DNA of 64,000 bases from Sphingobacterium rhinopitheci (GCF_022627575.1 NZ_JADEYQ010000001.1:310001-374000), one strand, 5' to 3'; numbered from the stretch's first letter, positions 50,894 through 60,441 are shown. Notes: generated by a model not told the origin, from the letters alone. Program-made: numbers and translations.

Positions 50894-51343
50894 ATGTCAT
50901 TAGAACAAACAATAAACCAAGATATTAAAGCTGCTATGATTGCAAAAGACAGCGTACGTCTTAGAGGTTTGCGTGCTATCAAATCGGCTATTATTTTAGC
51001 CAAAACAGAAAAAGCAGGTATTGATGAATTAGATCAAGATGTAGAAATCAAAGTACTTCAAAAATTAGTCAAACAACGCAAAGAATCTGGTGATATCTAT
51101 AAATCTCAAAATCGTGAAGACTTATTTCAAATTGAGTTTGAGGAACAACAAATAATAGAGGAGTATCTACCTAAACAATTGAGCAAAGAAGAAATTGAAT
51201 CAATTGTTAAAGCTATTATTATAGAAACTGGTGCTGCAGGAATGAAAGATATGGGCAAAGTAATGGGCTTAGCAAATCAGAAATTAGCAGGTCAAGCAGA
51301 CGGAAAAACTGTTTCTGAAGTTGTGAAAAATTCTTTGTCCTAA
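50894..51343 (+). CDS. GatB/YqeY domain-containing protein
   Basis: A 149-residue helical protein: SLEQTINQDIKAAMIAKDSVRLRGLRAIKSA at the start, KVLQKLVKQRKESGDIYKSQNREDL in the middle and MGKVMGLANQKLAGQADGKTVSEVVK at the end, the stand-alone YqeY pattern. The domain is shared with the tail of GatB, where it binds tRNA; the stand-alone role is unclear. It lies between SDR and GNAT genes. Confidence 0.92.
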   Translation: MSLEQTINQDIKAAMIAKDSVRLRGLRAIKSAIILAKTEKAGIDELDQDVEIKVLQKLVKQRKESGDIYKSQNREDLFQIEFEEQQIIEEYLPKQLSKEEIESIVKAIIIETGAAGMKDMGKVMGLANQKLAGQADGKTVSEVVKNSLS

Positions 51344-51345
51344 CT

Positions 51346-51798
51346 ATGGATATGATAAACTGGAGAATAAAAAGATTTGATGAATTAAATAGCATGGAAT
51401 TATACAAAATCCTACAATTAAGGATTAATATATTCATGTTAGAACAAAACTGCTTATATCCAGAATGTGATGATAAAGATTTTCATGCTAAACACTTGTT
51501 TGGTATGGATGAAAATGAAATCATAGCATATGCGAGGTTGCTACCTCCAGGGGTATCTTATCCGGACGCATCTATAGGTCGGGTGATCATTACCACCAAA
51601 TATAGAGGTCAAAAAATAGGGTACCAATTAATGAATAAAGCTATTGAAGGAATACATTCAGAATTTACGCCTATTGACATACGTATTAGCGCACAAGCTC
51701 ATTTACAAAAATTCTATGAGAACTTAGGTTTTAATTGTGTGAGTGAGCCCTATTTGGAAGATGACATACCCCACATAGAAATGCTCCTTAAAGCATAA
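51346..51798 (+). CDS. GNAT family N-acetyltransferase (ElaA-like)
   Basis: A 150-residue acyltransferase. ElaA-type blocks are LYKILQLRINIFMLEQNCLYPECDDKD, ARLLPPG, ASIGRVIITTKYRGQKIGYQLMNKAI (acetyl-CoA loop R-G-x-x-I-G) and LQKFYENLGF. The ATG at 51346 is 2 bp after the yqeY-like stop; an in-frame ATG at 51352 is an alternative. Substrate unknown. Its last codons and stop are part of a 27-bp inverted repeat. Confidence 0.88.
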   Translation: MDMINWRIKRFDELNSMELYKILQLRINIFMLEQNCLYPECDDKDFHAKHLFGMDENEIIAYARLLPPGVSYPDASIGRVIITTKYRGQKIGYQLMNKAIEGIHSEFTPIDIRISAQAHLQKFYENLGFNCVSEPYLEDDIPHIEMLLKA

Positions 51799-51847
51799 AA
51801 CAAAAAAGAGGAATAGTGCTACTATTCCTCTTTTTTGTTTTATGCTT
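51791..51847. terminator. 27-bp perfect hairpin covering the stop codons of two convergent genes
   Basis: 51791-51817 is the exact reverse complement of 51821-51847, loop GCT. It contains the last codons and TAA of the ElaA-like gene (51796-51798) and of glsB on the other strand (51840-51842), both ending GCA-TAA. The T-tract in the arm makes it a two-way terminator. Confidence 0.88.
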
Positions 51848-52808
51848 CTACTCTACTTCCGTAGACTTTATCTCTATCATAGGTTGCCATATGTCTTTCC
51901 TTTTTGGCAGGATATACATCACCCAAGGTAATCAATATACCTGTTTCTTCCACTTCGCCAAATTCGTCATTCAGCGCCGTTCCAAAAGTCATCATTGTAG
52001 GAGAAAGATTCATGTATGTATTGATTAACGGAGGTACATTCTCTCCTAAATCCCTAACATGCTTATTCAATATTTTATACCCTTCTTTATATGTTAGGCC
52101 ATCAAATATCCCCAAAAAAGGCGTTATATCCGTTTTATAACCTAAGGCTATTTTAGCATAAGGCTGTACTAATTTATTATGATCAGGGAAGTATGTTTCC
52201 ATAAAATAGATCAATAAATCACGAGCTTGCTCATTAAAATGAGGATACATTGTCACTTTACCAAACAAATATTTAATATCCGAATTGATTACTACTAAAG
52301 CGCCCAATCCATCCCATAAATTATCCAAAGAGAACAGCCCTTTTCTATTATCAATAGAAGGTTGATACTTTGGTTGTACCCACGATCTACCCAATTCTAT
52401 AGTATAAGGCAAATAATCATTTATAAACTCTTCAGAAAACTGAAAATAATGAGATGTAGATAAGTGTAATACCCCTTCATTATCCATTGCTTGATCACAA
52501 CGAATCACCCGATATCCCGCTATAATCTCTTCATCTTCGGTATTCCAAGCAATCAATTGATCGTAATTATTTACACATGTATCATTTTCATCAATATCGA
52601 TTGACAATCCTGTTCCACCACCTGCATTACGAAATGTAACCTCTCTCAGTCTACCTATTTCCTGCATAATATTTGGTGCAGAATGATAGTTAACTAAGTA
52701 AACTTCATTATTACCATTATTGGTATATCGCAAAAAAGCATCTTTAGTTAACTCTGACTTTATCAGTTCTCTATCAACTGGAGCTATTATCTCTTCCATA
52801 AATTCCAT
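51840..52808 (-). CDS. glsB: GlsB-like GNAT N-acyltransferase (OlsB family), glycine lipid synthesis
   Basis: A 322-residue acyltransferase of the OlsB/hemolysin-type GNAT group. Seen are REVTFRNAGGGTG (acceptor region), AGYRVIRCD, ELGRSWVQPKYQ and LFGKVTMYPHFN. The family N-acylates an amino acid with a 3-hydroxy fatty acid; in Bacteroides thetaiotaomicron the glsB-glsA pair makes glycine lipids this way, and the same gene pair is here. The upstream glsA gene ends 1 bp before its start. GlsB would supply the N-acyl-glycine and GlsA the second acyl chain. Serine lipids are also possible products. Confidence 0.75.
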   Translation of the reverse strand: MEFMEEIIAPVDRELIKSELTKDAFLRYTNNGNNEVYLVNYHSAPNIMQEIGRLREVTFRNAGGGTGLSIDIDENDTCVNNYDQLIAWNTEDEEIIAGYRVIRCDQAMDNEGVLHLSTSHYFQFSEEFINDYLPYTIELGRSWVQPKYQPSIDNRKGLFSLDNLWDGLGALVVINSDIKYLFGKVTMYPHFNEQARDLLIYFMETYFPDHNKLVQPYAKIALGYKTDITPFLGIFDGLTYKEGYKILNKHVRDLGENVPPLINTYMNLSPTMMTFGTALNDEFGEVEETGILITLGDVYPAKKERHMATYDRDKVYGSRVEA

Positions 52809-52809
52809 T

Positions 52810-53634
52810 CTACTTCTTCAATTCATATACCAACTGCTTAACATCAGCAGCCCATTGTCTTTCATTCCTAGATGTGTCAAAGTGCGTATAAGGTATACGT
52901 TTGCCTATTCTAATAGTCACTCGTTGACCACGTTGAGCAAAAAGCTCATCTGCTAAATATAGCATTTCTAGATTAAATTTTATCCCTAATTTATTTCTCC
53001 ATCTAGAAAGATTATAAAAAAAACTAGAATTCTTACCTTCTATATAAACAGGAACAACATCCTTTTCGTATTTTTTCGCTTTAGTGATAAAGCTTTTTTT
53101 CCATTCTAAATCTACAATTTTGTCGTCTATTTTTCGTGATACAAGCCCCGCTGGGAACACCAAAAGTGCATGCTCTCCCGCATATGCTTCATCTACAGCA
53201 GATATAGCGGATTTACTTTGTCCCCCTATTTTATTTACCCCAATAAATAATGGTTCCAAATTCACTATGTTCATTAAGAAATCATTTACGATGAATTTTA
53301 CATCTCTACGATAACGACCTATTGCCTCCATAAAGGCAATACCATCCAATCCACCTAAAGGATGATTGGATGCAAAAATCACACTATCTGTCAATGGAAT
53401 ATTTTCTTCGCCCTCGATAACCACATCTATACCTAAATCTTTAATCAAGGCATCTACAAAATCTAAACCGCTAAGATCACGAAATCTATACATGATATCA
53501 TTAATATCATCTTCGTGAATCGTACGTTCCAAATATTTTATTAAAATATTTGGAATCCATTTGGCAAATTTTGGGCTCTTTTTTCTAATAACTTCCCTTA
53601 CTTGTATAAACTTCTTCCCTGTTTCTATCGACAT
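52810..53634 (-). CDS. glsA: GlsA-like PlsC-type O-acyltransferase, glycine lipid synthesis
   Basis: A 274-residue lysophospholipid acyltransferase-like protein. The catalytic block NHPLGGLDG has one residue more between His and Asp than the usual HX4D; VFPAGLVSRK corresponds to the PEGTRS motif and PVYIEGKNSSFFYNLSR follows. There is no clear TM segment besides amphipathic helices. As first gene of the glsA-glsB unit it would O-acylate the N-acyl amino acid to give the diacylated lipid. It is divergent from a CBS-domain gene, starting 177 bp from it. Confidence 0.75.
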   Translation of the reverse strand: MSIETGKKFIQVREVIRKKSPKFAKWIPNILIKYLERTIHEDDINDIMYRFRDLSGLDFVDALIKDLGIDVVIEGEENIPLTDSVIFASNHPLGGLDGIAFMEAIGRYRRDVKFIVNDFLMNIVNLEPLFIGVNKIGGQSKSAISAVDEAYAGEHALLVFPAGLVSRKIDDKIVDLEWKKSFITKAKKYEKDVVPVYIEGKNSSFFYNLSRWRNKLGIKFNLEMLYLADELFAQRGQRVTIRIGKRIPYTHFDTSRNERQWAADVKQLVYELKK

Positions 53635-53811
53635 AGTTATGATTTGTTATTTAACCCCAGTACAAATCAGTACGCGTAAAAATAAAAAAATATTAGCTCA
53701 TTTAAGAGAAAAAACACAATTAAACCAATGTTTTTTACCTTTATTACATATATACACCGTATATTAAAACTATTTATCTATTCATCTGTATACAATTTAA
53801 CGAAGTTCAAT

Positions 53812-54471
53812 ATGCTAACATCCAGCCACATAAGCGCGAATTACTATGACATTTCCTTGTCTAATAGAATATCATCAGTTTTAGATAAAATGAATGAATT
53901 ATATAGTAAACAATTAGCCGTTGTAGACCAAGGAATCTATTATGGCTTAATAGATGAAGACCAACTATGTGATCAAGCGAATACGGATTTAAATCTTGAG
54001 GCACTAAAACACCTGTTTCAATTTATATATATATTCGATTATCAACACATTTACGATGCGTTGCCATTGATGGTATTGAATAACCTTTGCATCGTTCCGG
54101 TTGTAGATAAAAATCTTACTTACTTAGGTACGCTAACAAGAGAAAGTCTATTAGCAGATCTAAATAGTAAAATAGGTAAACCAGATGCTGCTATTATCTG
54201 TATTGAATTAGGCGCATATGACCATTCATTGTCACATATATCACGAATTATAGAAGCTGAGAATACAGCGATCTACAGTAGTACCATACATCAGATCCCA
54301 AATTCAACAAAATTAGAACTGACGCTACAAGTTAATAAAGCAAATATATCAGCTGTAGTAGCTGCCTTATGGAGGCACGATTACCAAATAAAAGCCACCT
54401 TTGGTGAAAGCTATGATCAGTCAACTATCCAAAGTAGATATGATCATTTGATGAATTATTTAGATATGTAA
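53812..54471 (+). CDS. CBS domain-containing protein upstream of nadK
   Basis: The frame opens at 53728 in the intergenic region, but the ATG at 53812 gives 219 residues and a normal N-terminus (MLTSSHISANYY). Two CBS repeats cover about residues 10-110 (VLDKMNELYSKQLAVVDQGIYYGLIDEDQL and ALPLMVLNNLCIVPVVDKNLTYLGTLTRESLLADL); the second half has an ACT-like piece (DAAIICIELGAYDHSLSHISRIIEAENTAI). CBS pairs bind adenine nucleotides. It stands 40 bp before NAD kinase, as often in Bacteroidota, and could sense energy state for it. Confidence 0.87.
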   Translation: MLTSSHISANYYDISLSNRISSVLDKMNELYSKQLAVVDQGIYYGLIDEDQLCDQANTDLNLEALKHLFQFIYIFDYQHIYDALPLMVLNNLCIVPVVDKNLTYLGTLTRESLLADLNSKIGKPDAAIICIELGAYDHSLSHISRIIEAENTAIYSSTIHQIPNSTKLELTLQVNKANISAVVAALWRHDYQIKATFGESYDQSTIQSRYDHLMNYLDM

Positions 54472-54511
54472 GCAAATCTTTGCACATTTGTATTAGATTA
54501 AGCATACAAAA

Positions 54512-55405
54512 ATGCCTCAGACAAAAATTGCAATATTCGGAAGGGTTTTCAATTCTTCGGTTACACCTTATGTTAATAACCTTATCAACTACTTGGTAGA
54601 AAGAAAAGTAGAGATTATCGTATTTGACGAATTTTACACTTTCTTAAAAAAAGAAAGCAACTGTCCAGCACATTTCAGTACATTCAACAATAACGAAGAT
54701 CTACCCAAAGATATCAGTTTCATGCTTTGTCTTGGTGGTGATGGTACAATGTTAGCCGCAGTTTCGTTGATTAGAGATTCAGGGATTCCTATTGCAGGGA
54801 TTAATTTTGGACGTTTAGGATTTTTAGCAAATATTCCAAAAAATGAAATTGAAGAGGCGCTTAATCAAATCTTATCTGGCAACTATGGTATTCAAGAAAG
54901 GGCCCTTCTGTCTGTAGAGTCAACCAATAAAACGCTGTTTGAGGGAGAAAACTTTGCCCTCAATGATATCACGGTATTTCGTCATGATACATCGTCGATG
55001 ATAACAATTGATGCAAAAATAAATACGGAGTTATTAAATTCATATTGGGCAGATGGATTGATTATTGCGACGCCAACAGGATCTACTGCCTACTCCTTAA
55101 GTTGTGGTGGTCCAATTATCATGCCTGGCAGTGGTAACTTTGTCATCACTCCAATATCACCGCACAACTTGAATGTAAGACCACTCGTTGTTTCAGAAAA
55201 CATTACCTTACGTTTGAAAATCGAAAGTCGCACCGAAAAATTTATTTTGAGTTGTGACTCCAAGAGTGAGACATTAAATACGGACACCGAGTTGACAATA
55301 AAGAAAGCACCATTTAAAGTACGATTGATACGTTTGGAGAACGATAGTTACTTTACTACGCTTCGCGAAAAACTATTATGGGGTATTGATGTGAGAAACT
55401 ATTAG
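54512..55405 (+). CDS. nadK: NAD kinase
   Basis: A 297-residue enzyme making NADP from NAD with ATP or polyphosphate. The GGDG motif is in LCLGGDGTMLAAV, the NE/D motif in ALNDITVFRHD, and the C-terminal beta domain contains GLIIATPTGSTAYSLSCGGP and TPISPHNLNVRPLV. It opens the conserved run nadK, DUF6089, uppS, bamA, ompH, ompH. Length normal. Confidence 0.94.
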   Translation: MPQTKIAIFGRVFNSSVTPYVNNLINYLVERKVEIIVFDEFYTFLKKESNCPAHFSTFNNNEDLPKDISFMLCLGGDGTMLAAVSLIRDSGIPIAGINFGRLGFLANIPKNEIEEALNQILSGNYGIQERALLSVESTNKTLFEGENFALNDITVFRHDTSSMITIDAKINTELLNSYWADGLIIATPTGSTAYSLSCGGPIIMPGSGNFVITPISPHNLNVRPLVVSENITLRLKIESRTEKFILSCDSKSETLNTDTELTIKKAPFKVRLIRLENDSYFTTLREKLLWGIDVRNY

Positions 55406-55485
55406 CAGAATTATTGTAGTAATCGTAAAATTTACGCTATACAATTCTTCTAAAAGCTTTATCTTTACATCCAAAACAAGTTAAG

Positions 55486-56337
55486 TTGATTATTCTCCGT
55501 GTATTAATATTAACCATTTGTATCCTAATTTGTAGGGATACTTCTGCTCAAAAATATGAGTTTGGAACAATTGGCTTCATGACTAGTTATATGGGAGATA
55601 TTAATCCTAACAATCCATTTAACTACAATGGTTTTGGTGGTGGATTATTCGCTAAATATAATTTCAATAGCACTTGGGCTATTAGGTTAGGATTTGACTA
55701 TTTAACATTATCGGGTAATGATAAAAACAGTAATAATTCTAATCAACAGCAAAGAAATTTATCTTTCAACAATCATTTATCTGAATTATCCCTTCTAACT
55801 GAATTTAATTTCTTTAAATTTAGCACTAAAAGAAAATTTAGACACTTTACTCCTTATTTATTAGGAGGATTGGGAATTATAAAACATGATCCGTTTGTAT
55901 ATTATTCAAATAATAAAATATATTTAAGAGAATTAAAAGTTGAAAGAAACAAACAAGATCAACCTATTAATTATAGCGCATTAGCGTTTGTAATTCCATT
56001 TGGATTAGGGTTTAAATACAAATGGAAAAGAAATTGGGGTATTGGAATTGAAATGAATTATAGAGTTGCATTAACTGATAATATCGATAATGTAAGTGGT
56101 TATTATCCACTGACTATGTCAAACAGTAACACTACGCTCCCTCGTATTGACATAATAAATGAGGATGGTACTAAAAGAGCTTTTGACAATAGCGATTGGT
56201 TAAGAATAGCCGACCCGAGTACCCCCAACCTCAGCAATAAAGGAACCTTACGTGGGGATGGTAAAAAATGGGACGGATACATGACTACAGGCATTACATT
56301 AATCTATTCCATACAAAACACTAAATGTACATGGTAA
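55486..56337 (+). CDS. DUF6089 family outer membrane beta-barrel protein
   Basis: A 283-residue exported protein starting with TTG at 55486; no in-frame ATG or GTG upstream of the signal gives a better start. The signal peptide ends near CRDTSAQ. Barrel-like strands follow: FGTIGFMTSYMGDINPNNPF, GGLFAKYNFNSTWAIRLGFDYLTLSG, HFTPYLLGGLGIIKHDPFVYY and GLGFKYKWKRNWGIGIEMNYRVALTDNIDNVSG. Its place between nadK and uppS is conserved in the phylum. It is probably an 8-strand barrel; role unknown. Confidence 0.8.
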   Translation: MIILRVLILTICILICRDTSAQKYEFGTIGFMTSYMGDINPNNPFNYNGFGGGLFAKYNFNSTWAIRLGFDYLTLSGNDKNSNNSNQQQRNLSFNNHLSELSLLTEFNFFKFSTKRKFRHFTPYLLGGLGIIKHDPFVYYSNNKIYLRELKVERNKQDQPINYSALAFVIPFGLGFKYKWKRNWGIGIEMNYRVALTDNIDNVSGYYPLTMSNSNTTLPRIDIINEDGTKRAFDNSDWLRIADPSTPNLSNKGTLRGDGKKWDGYMTTGITLIYSIQNTKCTW

Positions 56338-56361
56338 AAATAGATTTGAATCGAATATAAA

Positions 56362-57099
56362 ATGAACATAAAGGATAAAATAGATCGTGCTAAATTACCT
56401 CAACATATTGCTATCATTATGGACGGTAACGGTAGATGGGCAAAAGGATTAGGAAAATTAAGAGTATTCGGACACAAAAATGGAGTTTCTGCTGTTAGAG
56501 AAGTACTAGAAGGTGCTATAGAAATAGGTGTACCTTACTTGACATTATACGCATTTTCGTCAGAGAATTGGAATAGGCCAAAATTAGAGGTCCGCGCTTT
56601 GATGGAACTATTAATATCATCACTAACGAAAGAATTGAAGACATTTCAACAGAATGGCGTTAAGCTGAAAGCTATAGGTAATCTTAATGATTTGCCAGAT
56701 AATATCCAAAAGACGCTTAATGACACCATGGAAGCTACAAAAGAAAATTCAAAATGTACTTTAACTTTAGCATTAAGCTATGGTTCACGTACAGAGATAT
56801 TAGATGCTACAAAAAGAATAGCAGACCAAGTAGCTCAAGGTACCCTTAAACCGGAAGACATTACCGAAGATTTATTTTCACAATATCTATATACCGCAGA
56901 TATACCAGATCCTGATTTGATGATTCGAACAAGTGGAGAGCAACGTATCAGCAACTTTTTACTATGGCAATTAGCCTATACTGAATTATGGTTTTCTGCA
57001 AAAATGTGGCCTGAATTTACTAGAAATGATTTATTTGAAGCTATATTTGACTATCAATCAAGAGAAAGAAGATTTGGAAAAACGAGTGAACAGCTCTAA
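56362..57099 (+). CDS. uppS: UppS: isoprenyl transferase (undecaprenyl diphosphate synthase)
   Basis: A 245-residue cis-prenyltransferase that makes the C55 carrier lipid. HIAIIMDGNGRWAKGLG (Asp for Mg and the GNGRWA loop) lies at residues 14-30; GHKNGVSAVREVL, LTLYAFSSENWNRP, SYGSRTEIL and the C-terminal PDLMIRTSGEQRISNFLLWQ follow. It feeds peptidoglycan and O-antigen assembly. Between DUF6089 and bamA. Confidence 0.95.
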   Translation: MNIKDKIDRAKLPQHIAIIMDGNGRWAKGLGKLRVFGHKNGVSAVREVLEGAIEIGVPYLTLYAFSSENWNRPKLEVRALMELLISSLTKELKTFQQNGVKLKAIGNLNDLPDNIQKTLNDTMEATKENSKCTLTLALSYGSRTEILDATKRIADQVAQGTLKPEDITEDLFSQYLYTADIPDPDLMIRTSGEQRISNFLLWQLAYTELWFSAKMWPEFTRNDLFEAIFDYQSRERRFGKTSEQL

Positions 57100-57201
57100 A
57101 AACACTACTAAAACACTGATATACAGTCGTGTGTTCAAAAATTTCTTTTAACAAAAATTAACAAGAGTTTGATGTACTTTAGCATCCATAATAAAAAATA
57201 A

Positions 57202-59781
57202 ATGAAGCAATTACTTATACTGACCACATTTTTATTGTTAAATTGGACTTCCTCTATTGGACAAGTTGGTAATCCAGGTGCTATAAACCTATCAGATCCT
57301 GATGAAATAAGTTTTCTTGCTCCCAAAGATTATATAATTGGTGGCGTTACTGTCACAGGTGCTAAATACCTTGACGCAGATGTATTAATTACAATTTCTA
57401 AATTAGTGGTAGGTCAATACATTCAAGTTCCTAGTGAGGCGACTTCTAATGTAATCAAGGATTTAATGGCACAAAATCTTTTCGAGAGCGTTGAACTATG
57501 GGCTACTCGTATAGATGGTGAAAATATATACTTTGAAATCCGTGTAAAAGAGCGTCCACGTTTAAGCCGTATTGAACTTAATGGTTTGAGTAAATCACAA
57601 ACAACAGAAGTAAACAAACGATTGAATGCTAACGCAGGTAAAATTGTGAATGACAATTTAATACAGTCAACGCAAGCAACCATAAAAAAATACTTACGTG
57701 AGAAATCATATATGTATCCTGATATTAAGATCGATACTAAAAAAGATTCTGCACAAACAAACAATGAAATTGTCATTGTTGATGTTAATAAGAACAATAA
57801 AATTAAAGTCAATAGTGTAACATTTGAAGGTAATGAGGTATTCTCTAATGCGGAATTAACGAAATATCTGAAAGGTGTAAAACCACGTAAATGGTTTAGA
57901 ATATTTGGTCCTGGAAAATTTAAGGATGACAAATATACTGAAGCACAAGAGAAATTAATTGCTAAGTTACACGACAAAGGATATCGTGATGCGCAAATCA
58001 TAACTGATAGCGTGTATAGATATGGTGACAAAGAAGTACGTATCAAACTTGATATTTATGAGGGTCCCAAATATTATGTAGGTAATATTGATTGGACAGG
58101 TAATACGAGATATAAAGATTCTATCTTAAACATATTATTAGGTATTCAAAAGGGAGATGTATATAGTGAGGAAAAATTAAATACCAAATTAATGGGACCA
58201 ACACGTAATAGTGATGATATATCATCATTATATCAAAATGATGGTTACTTAACATTTAACATTACCCCTATTATTAAAAAAATACATAATGATTCTATTG
58301 ACATAGAAATTCAAGTAAGTGAGGGTAAGCAATACAACATTAATAATGTAATCGTAAAAGGTAATGATGTCACTAATGAACGTGTCATCTTACGCTCTAT
58401 TTATACTAAACCGGGTCAAAAATATTCAAGAGAATTAATCATGCGAAGCATACGTGAGATCTCTCAATTGGGTATGTTTGATGAACAAAAAATAACACCT
58501 GATATTCCTTCATCTTCCATGAATCATGAAGATGGAACAACAGATATCGTATTCAATGTCGTTGAAAAGCCTTCTGATCAGGTAGAATTATCTGGTGGAT
58601 ATGGAGCTGGACAAATTATAGGTACATTGGGATTAACATTCAATAACTTCTCCACTAGTAACTTCTTTAAGAAAGATGCTTGGCGCCCTCTTCCACGTGG
58701 TGATGGACAAAAACTAAGTATTAGAGGACAAACTTCAGGTAAAAGATACCAATCGTATAGTTTCTCTTTTACGGAGCCTTGGTTAGGTGGTAAAAAACCT
58801 ATTTACTTTGGATTAAGTGCATATACATCAAACTCATCTTACGGTGGATTTAACTATTATACTGGGGAGCAAACGGTTTCCGATGCACAATTGAACCGTA
58901 TTTGGATGACAGGGGTTACTGCTTCTTTAGGTAAGCGTTTACAATGGCCTGACAACTATTTCCAAATTAATAGTTCTTTATCATTTCAACGTTACAAATT
59001 ACAGAACTATGGTAATTACTTCTTATTCTCTGACGGAACAGCGTACAACGTAAACTTTACACAAGAGATCAGTCGTAACTCAGTAGATGCACCGATCTAT
59101 CCTACATCAGGATCTAACTTCAAGCTTTCGGCATCATTTACGCCTCCTTATTCAGCGTGGAATGATATTAATTATGAGACAGCACCAGATAATGAGCGTT
59201 ATAAATGGACAGAGTACTACAAGATTAAATTTGATGGTCAGTGGTTCACAAAAATAGCTGGTAAATTAATCTTAAAAACACAAGCACAATTCGGTTATTT
59301 AGGAAACTATACGAATAGAACACAAACATCCACATTCGAACGTTTCAAATTGGGTGGTGATGGTATGCAAGGTTTTGACTTTTTACAGGGATCTGAGATT
59401 ATCGCTATGCGTGGTTATGCAAATGGTACTATCATCCCAGAATCTACAGGTAATGGTTTCCAAAATATAGCGATCAATTCAGGTAGCCCGATTTATTCGA
59501 AATATCAAATTGAGTTGCGTCATCCCATCATGTTAAATGATCAAGCTACAGTATTTGCGTTAGCATTCGCTGAAGCTGGTAATACATGGAACAAATTCTC
59601 AGAGGTAAATCCATTTAAAGTTCGTCGTTCGGCAGGTGTTGGTGCTCGTATATTTTTACCTATATTTGGTATGTTAGGTATTGATTATGGTCATGCATTT
59701 GATCCTATTCCAGGATTATCAACATCACAATGGAGACAAAACTTTACATTTAGTATTATTCAAAACATGGGAGGTTTTTAA
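57202..59781 (+). CDS. bamA: BamA: outer membrane protein assembly factor
   Basis: An 859-residue Omp85 protein. Signal peptide to about residue 20; five POTRA domains to about residue 450 (from YIIGGVTVTGAKYLDADVLITI to the VEKPSDQVELSGGYG that starts the barrel). The barrel contains loop-6 motif MRGYANG (RGY replaces RGF) and ends FTFSIIQNMGGF. It folds beta-barrel proteins into the outer membrane. It is followed by two Skp-like chaperone genes that would deliver the clients. Confidence 0.95.
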   Translation: MKQLLILTTFLLLNWTSSIGQVGNPGAINLSDPDEISFLAPKDYIIGGVTVTGAKYLDADVLITISKLVVGQYIQVPSEATSNVIKDLMAQNLFESVELWATRIDGENIYFEIRVKERPRLSRIELNGLSKSQTTEVNKRLNANAGKIVNDNLIQSTQATIKKYLREKSYMYPDIKIDTKKDSAQTNNEIVIVDVNKNNKIKVNSVTFEGNEVFSNAELTKYLKGVKPRKWFRIFGPGKFKDDKYTEAQEKLIAKLHDKGYRDAQIITDSVYRYGDKEVRIKLDIYEGPKYYVGNIDWTGNTRYKDSILNILLGIQKGDVYSEEKLNTKLMGPTRNSDDISSLYQNDGYLTFNITPIIKKIHNDSIDIEIQVSEGKQYNINNVIVKGNDVTNERVILRSIYTKPGQKYSRELIMRSIREISQLGMFDEQKITPDIPSSSMNHEDGTTDIVFNVVEKPSDQVELSGGYGAGQIIGTLGLTFNNFSTSNFFKKDAWRPLPRGDGQKLSIRGQTSGKRYQSYSFSFTEPWLGGKKPIYFGLSAYTSNSSYGGFNYYTGEQTVSDAQLNRIWMTGVTASLGKRLQWPDNYFQINSSLSFQRYKLQNYGNYFLFSDGTAYNVNFTQEISRNSVDAPIYPTSGSNFKLSASFTPPYSAWNDINYETAPDNERYKWTEYYKIKFDGQWFTKIAGKLILKTQAQFGYLGNYTNRTQTSTFERFKLGGDGMQGFDFLQGSEIIAMRGYANGTIIPESTGNGFQNIAINSGSPIYSKYQIELRHPIMLNDQATVFALAFAEAGNTWNKFSEVNPFKVRRSAGVGARIFLPIFGMLGIDYGHAFDPIPGLSTSQWRQNFTFSIIQNMGGF

Positions 59782-59832
59782 TAATTTAAACTTTTTAGTA
59801 TAATTATTGTCTTAATAAAAAAGAAAAATTTT

Positions 59833-60378
59833 ATGAAAAAGATATTTTTAGTTTTAGCACTTTTAACATTTAGTATTAGCACTATCTTTGCACAGCAACG
59901 CATAGCTTATGTAGACTCAGAATATATTTTGAAGCATATTCCAGCATACATTACGGCACAAAAACAATTGGATGATCTATCTACTCAATGGCAACAAGAA
60001 GTAGATAAGCAATACGCGCAAATTGAAAAATTGTACCAAGCTTATCAAAATGATCAATCTTTATTGAACGAAAACATGCGTAAAAGAAGAGAAGATGAAA
60101 TTGTAAATAAAGAAAAACAAGTAAAAGACTTTCAGAAACAAAAATTTGGGTATGAAGGAGAGTTATTTCAAACAACAGCTACCTTAATGAACCCTATCAA
60201 AGATCGCGTTTCAAAAGCGATTCAAGATGTTGCTAAAGCACAATCATTAGATCTTATATTAGATAAAGGAACAGAATTAACGTTTCTATTTGCTAATCCT
60301 AACATTGATAAGAGCAATGATATTATTATAAAATTAGGTTTAAAACCAAATCCTGCATTAGCAGACAATAAAAAGTAA
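59833..60378 (+). CDS. OmpH/Skp-family periplasmic chaperone 1
   Basis: A 181-residue exported protein: signal to about residue 20 (ISTIFAQQ), a conserved start RIAYVDSEYILKHIPAYITAQKQLDDL, then about 80 residues of coiled coil rich in Glu/Lys/Gln (WQQEVDKQYAQIEKLYQAYQ) and a C-terminal body domain (LDLILDKGTELTFLFANPNID). Skp prevents aggregation of unfolded outer-membrane proteins before BamA. 51 bp after bamA. Confidence 0.9.
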   Translation: MKKIFLVLALLTFSISTIFAQQRIAYVDSEYILKHIPAYITAQKQLDDLSTQWQQEVDKQYAQIEKLYQAYQNDQSLLNENMRKRREDEIVNKEKQVKDFQKQKFGYEGELFQTTATLMNPIKDRVSKAIQDVAKAQSLDLILDKGTELTFLFANPNIDKSNDIIIKLGLKPNPALADNKK

Positions 60379-60415
60379 AACAAATTATTAACATATTATT
60401 TTAATTATAGAGAAT

Positions 60416-60423
60416 TACATTTG
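60416..60423 (+). promoter_or_regulatory. -7 box before the second ompH gene
   Basis: TACATTTG lies 18 bp before the ATG at 60442, suggesting the second chaperone can also be expressed on its own. Confidence 0.45.
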
Positions 60424-60441
60424 TAATTGCATTGTCAACAC

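Noticed and set aside
57423..58046. 207-residue minus-strand frame inside bamA
   Set aside because: Lies fully within bamA, whose POTRA domains are certain; composition is that of an antisense shadow.
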